The translations under genes were made by a program, and so were the position numbers. From NCBI GenBank assembly GCA_009693745.1, contig SHWR01000009.1, forward strand, positions 1 through 27,684: DNA of 27,684 bases, written 5' to 3'. Below, in pieces: positions 23,818 to 27,684 of this stretch. Source of the stretch: Candidatus Fonsibacter sp. (GTDB taxonomy: Bacteria > Pseudomonadota > Alphaproteobacteria > Pelagibacterales > Pelagibacteraceae). The number at the start of each line of letters is the position of its first letter. Position 1 is the first letter of the stretch. The notes below the pieces were generated by a model that searched no databases, was not told the origin of the DNA, and saw nothing but the letters and a program-made list of their open reading frames with translations.

Positions 23818-24763
23818 AAGATGATTTTTGTAAGATTGCAGCATCAATCTTAGGATATGCTTTTTTTAAATTAGCAATCATTTTGCAACCTTGATCTACT
23901 TCGCCAAGCTCTGCAAGAGCAACACCTAATTTTAACAAATTTTCAGGAGCTTTTGAACTATTAGGGTATTTTTTATAGCCCTCTAAAAATGCTTCTGCTG
24001 CATCCTCATACAGCTGTCTAATATAAAAAGTCTCTCCATACCAAAATTGAGCGCTGCCTGCGAGTTCATGTTTTGAATGAGTATCTACGAATTCTTTAAA
24101 GGCAATTTCTGCTTTTTCAAAATCTCCACTTTTCATAATATTCATAGCGTATTTATACTGTTCGGCGATTGATACTTTTGGCAAAACTTTTGTTTTAGGG
24201 TTACTAATTTTTTCTTTTTCCTTTAGTTTAATATTTTCTTTTTCGACAGATTTCTCCTTAATGATACTTTCTTCTTCAGAATTAATCTCTTCTGAAATAA
24301 TTACTTCTTCTGAATTTAAAATATTATCATCGCTTTTTTTTATTTGTGAAGATTTTTTTTCAACAGCAACTTCTTTGGGGGCATTAACTTTGTTACTAAT
24401 AGCTTTATTGTTTTCTAATTGCTGAAATCTTAACTGACTATCGTTTGAAATTTTATTCAATCGATCTGACAATTGTTGAAGTTTATAATTATTTTCCTCA
24501 AATTTTGATGTCATTTGTTGGATTTGTTTTTCCAATTCTGAAATTTTAACTAACTGTCTACTTAAGGCCTCATTCATAACTACATTGTCTGATGGCATAG
24601 CAATATTCTTGCTATAAACAGCTTTTTCTAAAGTTTGAATATCTTTTTGAATTTTTTCTAATCTATCTAACAATTCACTCATTTTATCTTGCTGTGCAAA
24701 AGCAACATTTGTAAAAAAGATAATAATTAAGACCTGTAATAAGTATTTATTTTTAAAAAACAT
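23789..24763 (-). CDS. cpoB: Tol-Pal system accessory protein CpoB (YbgF)
   Basis: A 324-residue periplasmic protein. A signal peptide (hydrophobic residues about 8-22, ending AFA before QQDKM) is followed by a coiled coil (about 27-120, with LLDRLEKIQKDIQTLEKAV and KISELEKQIQQMTSKFEEN), the YbgF trimerisation region. A Lys/Glu/Ser-rich linker (about 130-195) is long and low in complexity. The C-terminal TPR domain (about 200-320) includes YKYAMNIMKSGDFEKAEIAF and FWYGETFYIRQLYEDAAEAF. CpoB coordinates peptidoglycan synthesis with outer-membrane constriction through TolA. It follows pal across a terminator-like hairpin. Confidence 0.93.
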   Translation of the reverse strand: MFFKNKYLLQVLIIIFFTNVAFAQQDKMSELLDRLEKIQKDIQTLEKAVYSKNIAMPSDNVVMNEALSRQLVKISELEKQIQQMTSKFEENNYKLQQLSDRLNKISNDSQLRFQQLENNKAISNKVNAPKEVAVEKKSSQIKKSDDNILNSEEVIISEEINSEEESIIKEKSVEKENIKLKEKEKISNPKTKVLPKVSIAEQYKYAMNIMKSGDFEKAEIAFKEFVDTHSKHELAGSAQFWYGETFYIRQLYEDAAEAFLEGYKKYPNSSKAPENLLKLGVALAELGEVDQGCKMIANLKKAYPKIDAAILQKSSYEKKRFNCS

Positions 24764-24792
24764 GTTCTCTTGTTTTATTTAATTTAAATGGC

Positions 24793-24831
24793 AAAAAAAA
24801 GACCCTAATGAGTTTCACATTATGGTCTTTT
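24793..24831 (-). terminator. Terminator-like hairpin after pal
   Basis: GACCCTAATG (24801-24810) pairs with CATTATGGTC (24818-24827) with one C/T mismatch, around a 7-base loop; flanking A and T runs extend the stem. On the minus strand the hairpin is followed by TCTTTTTTTTTGCC, a long U-tract. It sits about 15 bases after the pal stop and 30 bases before cpoB, so it would reduce cpoB, tilS and ftsH transcription relative to pal unless an internal promoter exists. Confidence 0.75.
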
Positions 24832-24846
24832 ATAAATTTTTTAATA

Positions 24847-25356
24847 TTAATTAGTTTTAACTGTTACTGTTCTTCGGTTTTGCGACCAAGCTAAAACATT
24901 TGAAGCTGGATTAGCAGGTTTTTCTTTACCGTAGCTTATAACTTTAATTCTATTAGCAGCAACACCATTACTGATTAAGTAGTTTTTAGCAGCTGTCGCT
25001 CTTCGCTCTCCAAGAGCTAAGTTGTATTCTCTTGTTCCTCTTTCGTCTGCATGTCCTTCAAGAACAACATTTAAAGTTGGATTAGCTTTTAAATATGTAG
25101 ATTGCTTAGCAAGAGTTGCGGTAGCAGCTGAAGTTAAATCTGATTTATTTGTTGCAAAAAATATTCTATCTGAAATTCCATCAGCTAAATATTTAACTGT
25201 TTCTGTTCCAGTATAAGCATCATCTGTTGGGGCGGTAGTAGCAGTAGCAGTAGCAGTAGCAGTAGCAGTAGTTGCTTGTTGTTTTGTTGCGCAAGCACCT
25301 AAAAATAAAGTTACTATTAGAACTAAAATAACTTTACTTAAATTATTTAATAACAT
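24847..25356 (-). CDS. pal: Peptidoglycan-associated lipoprotein Pal
   Basis: A 169-residue outer-membrane lipoprotein. The lipobox LGAC puts the lipidated cysteine at residue 22. A flexible linker follows, made largely of Thr-Ala repeats (about 29-42) encoded by a 6-base tandem repeat. The OmpA-C domain covers about 65-167: DRIFFATNKSDLTSAA, LEGHADERGTREYNLALGER with the Asp/Arg pair that binds diaminopimelate, and VISYGKEKPA. Pal links outer membrane to peptidoglycan and to TolB. AAAGGAA precedes the ATG. It stands between tolB and cpoB in the usual order. Confidence 0.97.
   Translation of the reverse strand: MLLNNLSKVILVLIVTLFLGACATKQQATTATATATATATTAPTDDAYTGTETVKYLADGISDRIFFATNKSDLTSAATATLAKQSTYLKANPTLNVVLEGHADERGTREYNLALGERRATAAKNYLISNGVAANRIKVISYGKEKPANPASNVLAWSQNRRTVTVKTN
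25241..25270. repeat. pal: Hexanucleotide tandem repeat (GCAGTA x5) inside pal
   Basis: Five perfect copies of GCAGTA, with one degenerate copy (GTAGTA) just before and GTTGC-like sequence after. On the coding minus strand it reads ACT GCT repeated, giving the Thr-Ala linker after the lipid anchor. Because the unit is 6 bases, copy-number change alters linker length without breaking the frame. Confidence 0.9.
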
Positions 25357-25381
25357 TATTATTCCTTTGTTTATTAATCTT

Positions 25382-25403
25382 TTAAAATATGTTGATATTT
25401 TAA
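25382..25403. other. AT-only inverted repeat between tolB and pal
   Basis: TTAAAATAT (25382-25390) and ATATTTTAA (25395-25403) form a perfect 9-bp stem with loop GTTG. Being all A/T it is a weak hairpin and lacks a clean one-sided T-tract on the minus strand. It might be an mRNA processing or stability element, or simple AT-rich drift. Confidence 0.35.
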
Positions 25404-25428
25404 TAAGCCAATAAATGCAATTAATAAA

Positions 25429-26778
25429 TTAGTTTTTCTGTTTTTCAGATAATAATCCAGACCAAGATGGGTCTGAAGCATCAGTTGGAGTTTGAATTAA
25501 TCTCTCATTATAACCTGTTAAATCAATTGACCATAATTTTGCTCCACCTCCTCTTCCCCCACTATCAGAGGCAGTTTCTCTATAAAATATAAGTACCCTT
25601 CCGTTAGGTGCCCAAGATGGCGCTTCTTGATAATAGTTTTCAGTTAATAATCTTTCACCAGAACCATCGGATCTCATAACCCCAATATAAAATTTATTTT
25701 TATATAATTTAGTAAAGGCAATTAAATCGCCTCTTGGCGACCAAACAGGTGTTCCATAAAGTCCCTCGCCGAAAGATATTCTTTTGACATTCGCGCCATC
25801 ACTTTTCATTGTGTAAATTTGCTGAAATCCACTACGGTCAGAATTAAATGTAATATAAGAACCATCTGGAGAATAAGAAGGTGAAGTGTCTATTGATGGA
25901 TGGTCTGTTAATCTTTCAACAACTCTTGTCTTAATGTCCATTGTATAAATATCAGAATTGCCTTCCTGGGCAAAACTCATAATTATTTTTTTTCCATCAG
26001 AAGAAAATCGTGGGGCAAAGGTCATTCCTGGAAAATCTCCAACTAAATCTTGTATTCCTGTCTCGATATTTAATAAATAAACTCTGGGTAAATTTTTAAA
26101 ATAAGACATATAGGTTACATTTTGACTTGTTGGACTAAATCTAGGAGTTAAAACTAATTCGTTGCCTAATGTTAAATATTTAATTCCATAACCATCTTGA
26201 TCCATTACTGCTAATCTTTTTTTCCTATCTACTTTTGGACCAGTTTCAGATACGTAAATTATTCTAGAATCAAAATAACCCTTCTCTCCTGTTAATCTTT
26301 CATAAATTTTATCTGAGATTATATGAGACACTCTTCTCCAGTTATCAGAAGCTGTATAAAAAGCTAAAGCCGATAATTCTGTTGCTGAGACAATATCCCA
26401 TAATTTGAATTCAACTTTAACTCTGCCATCTTTTTCTAATGAAACTTTTCCAGTAACAAGTACCTGTGCTTTTATAAAAGACCAATCTTCAAATCTTGGT
26501 CTATTGTGAGCAACTTCCGGTTTTTGAATAAAAGATTTTTTTTCTAAAGCAAAAAATAATCCAGATCTTGAAAGATTATTTTCTATAAGTTCAGGAATCT
26601 TAACTTCAAGTTGTAATTTTTTTATATTATCAGTTAAATTTTCATCTAAATAAAAATTAGAAACTGCTAATGGTAAAGGATCTAAATTCCCTCTGGTAAT
26701 ATCAACGGAAACAAGGCCGAATGATTTTGTTGTTAAAAAAAAAAATAATATAAAAACTTTTAAAATTTTATATTTCAT
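25429..26778 (-). CDS. tolB: Tol-Pal system beta-propeller protein TolB
   Basis: A 449-residue periplasmic protein. A signal peptide lies at about residues 5-21 (hydrophobic, ending KSFG), next to LVSVDITRGN, the N-terminal peptide that contacts TolA and Pal. The alpha/beta domain runs to about residue 180. A six-bladed propeller follows, with repeated WD40-like units such as VLTPRFSPTSQNVTYMSY, FAPRFSSDGKKIIMSF, DTSPSYSPDGSYITFNSD and GTPVWSPRGDLIAFTK. TolB shuttles between TolA and Pal during cell division. It starts 2 bases after the tolA stop, with AAGGG as ribosome site. Confidence 0.97.
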   Translation of the reverse strand: MKYKILKVFILFFFLTTKSFGLVSVDITRGNLDPLPLAVSNFYLDENLTDNIKKLQLEVKIPELIENNLSRSGLFFALEKKSFIQKPEVAHNRPRFEDWSFIKAQVLVTGKVSLEKDGRVKVEFKLWDIVSATELSALAFYTASDNWRRVSHIISDKIYERLTGEKGYFDSRIIYVSETGPKVDRKKRLAVMDQDGYGIKYLTLGNELVLTPRFSPTSQNVTYMSYFKNLPRVYLLNIETGIQDLVGDFPGMTFAPRFSSDGKKIIMSFAQEGNSDIYTMDIKTRVVERLTDHPSIDTSPSYSPDGSYITFNSDRSGFQQIYTMKSDGANVKRISFGEGLYGTPVWSPRGDLIAFTKLYKNKFYIGVMRSDGSGERLLTENYYQEAPSWAPNGRVLIFYRETASDSGGRGGGAKLWSIDLTGYNERLIQTPTDASDPSWSGLLSEKQKN

Positions 26779-26780
26779 AC

Positions 26781-27587
26781 TTACCCTTTTAACATTTCTT
26801 TAGCGTCAAAGTTTAATTGCATTTCTTTCCATTTTTCATAGTCTGTCGATGGCACCTTGAGAGGATTGCATAATTTAACTGCTCTTAGTGCGCTTTCTGC
26901 CAATATTTTATAATAAGTTTGTCCTGCTGCATTCATCCTTGTTTGATCTAAAATTTCACTACTAATTAAAGACCCATCTTTATTAAGTTTAACTTTTACT
27001 CTAACAGTTAAATTTTCATTATAAGGGAGTCCTATCGGTATATTCCAGCATTTAAATATTTGAGCTTTGATAGCATCTTCTTGGGTTATGGTAAGTTTAG
27101 ATGCAACAATATTTTTTTGCTGACTTTGGGTCGCTTCTATATTTGGCTTGTTGTTTATTTCTGCATTATCTTTTTTTGACTTATCTATCAGAGCAGAAAT
27201 TTTATTAGGGTCAAAAATCTCTTTTTTTTCGAACTCAGAAGTCTGTTTAGTTAAGTCTTCAACTTTAACCGGATTTTGCCTTTTTTCTAATAATTCTTTA
27301 ATTTTTTGTATATTTTCAGGCAAAGGAACTGCATCCGGTTTTTCTTTGGGTATAATTTTGGGAGGAGCTTGATTAGTAACCACTTTATCTTTTATTTTTT
27401 TATCAGTCTTTTCTCCATCTGTAACTTTTGGAGCATAAGGAAGATTTGTTCTATCTCCAATTTGAACAAGATCAACAGAAATTAGTACAGGTACTTGAAC
27501 TTTTCCCACTAAAAAAGGTAAAGCTAAACTGCTGAGAACAAGAATTAAGAAATGTGCTATAAAAGAAATCTTGAGACTCTTTTGCAT
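26781..27587 (-). CDS. tolA: Tol-Pal system protein TolA (short form)
   Basis: A 268-residue inner-membrane protein. One transmembrane segment (about residues 9-27, AHFLILVLSSLALPFLVG) anchors a Lys/Pro-rich periplasmic region (about 55-170), and a compact C-terminal domain (about 172-268) with QIFKCWNIPIGLPYNENLTV and VKVKLNKDGSL has the TolA/TonB-like fold. The middle domain is much shorter than the long Ala/Lys helix of E. coli TolA (421 residues), as commonly seen in Alphaproteobacteria. TolA uses proton-motive force via TolQR to engage TolB and Pal. It starts 4 bases after the tolR stop. Confidence 0.92.
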   Translation of the reverse strand: MQKSLKISFIAHFLILVLSSLALPFLVGKVQVPVLISVDLVQIGDRTNLPYAPKVTDGEKTDKKIKDKVVTNQAPPKIIPKEKPDAVPLPENIQKIKELLEKRQNPVKVEDLTKQTSEFEKKEIFDPNKISALIDKSKKDNAEINNKPNIEATQSQQKNIVASKLTITQEDAIKAQIFKCWNIPIGLPYNENLTVRVKVKLNKDGSLISSEILDQTRMNAAGQTYYKILAESALRAVKLCNPLKVPSTDYEKWKEMQLNFDAKEMLKG

Positions 27588-27591
27588 GACA

Positions 27592-27684
27592 TTATTTTTT
27601 ACTTTTAGAAACAGGTGGTCCTGAAATCAAAGCAACTTTTGTAAATCCGGCTCTTGAAAGCAATCCCATTACCTCCATGACTCG
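27592..27684 (-). CDS. tolR: TolR (ExbD/TolR family), C-terminal fragment at window edge
   Basis: The minus strand is open from the right edge to TAA at 27594-27592, giving 30 residues that read RVMEVMGLLSRAGFTKVALI and a short Lys-rich tail. This matches the TolR/ExbD C-terminus (V..VMG.L..AGF.KVAL). Its position directly before tolA fits the tolQRAB-pal order. The remainder, including the transmembrane helix with its essential Asp, lies outside the window. Confidence 0.88.
   Translation of the reverse strand, partial: RVMEVMGLLSRAGFTKVALISGPPVSKSKK

Noticed and set aside
25235..25275. CRISPR-like array
   Set aside because: The units are 6 bases, directly abutting, inside the pal reading frame.

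Overview
The window is strongly AT-rich, gene-dense chromosomal DNA from an alphaproteobacterium. The evidence is the tolR-tolA-tolB-pal-cpoB-tilS-ftsH-folP-glmM order, a dihydropteroate synthase with the N-terminal extension common in that class, an RpoH-type sigma factor, and overlapping or nearly touching genes. The composition and tight packing suggest a streamlined marine lineage such as Pelagibacterales (SAR11) or a relative; no rRNA is present, so this is inference. No insertion sequence, phage gene, integrase or CRISPR array was seen.

Layout. (1) 1-5000, minus strand: a branched-chain-amino-acid-type ABC importer, transcribed as binding protein, intergenic hairpin, livF, livG, livH, livM; livM runs off the left edge. 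(2) 5181-6978, plus strand: an HPP-family membrane protein and an NAD-dependent, metal-free formate dehydrogenase closed by a strong terminator. (3) 7039-13913: a molybdenum-cofactor and sulfite-oxidation island: a decayed mobA, moeA, moaB (minus), a TauE/SafE exporter, sorB and sorA (minus), then a moaA-moaC-moaD-moaE operon. (4) 13998-16006, plus strand: tRNA-Arg(UCG), rluD and rpoH. (5) 15996-27684, minus strand: a long run transcribed as tolR (partial), tolA, tolB, pal, cpoB, tilS, ftsH, folP, glmM, thiD, purA. purA overlaps the 3' end of rpoH tail to tail.

How the parts fit. Regions 2 and 3 form an accessory block for oxidising small reduced compounds: formate in the cytoplasm, and sulfite in the periplasm by a Tat-exported molybdenum enzyme passing electrons to a c-type cytochrome. 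The cofactor genes present (moaA, moaC, moaD, moaE, moaB, moeA) suffice in principle for plain Mo-molybdopterin, the form used by sulfite-oxidase-family enzymes. The one gene visibly destroyed is mobA, which makes the guanine-dinucleotide cofactor needed by DMSO-reductase-family enzymes, including Mo formate dehydrogenases. The formate dehydrogenase beside it needs no molybdenum. This suggests the genome has narrowed to a single molybdenum enzyme class.

The most notable signals are the mobA remnant, the use of functional Gly-Gly tail codons of MoaA and MoaD as ribosome-binding sites for the next gene, hairpins after the transporter binding-protein gene and after pal, and a hexanucleotide microsatellite in the Pal linker. 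I found no clearly new defence or biosynthetic system.
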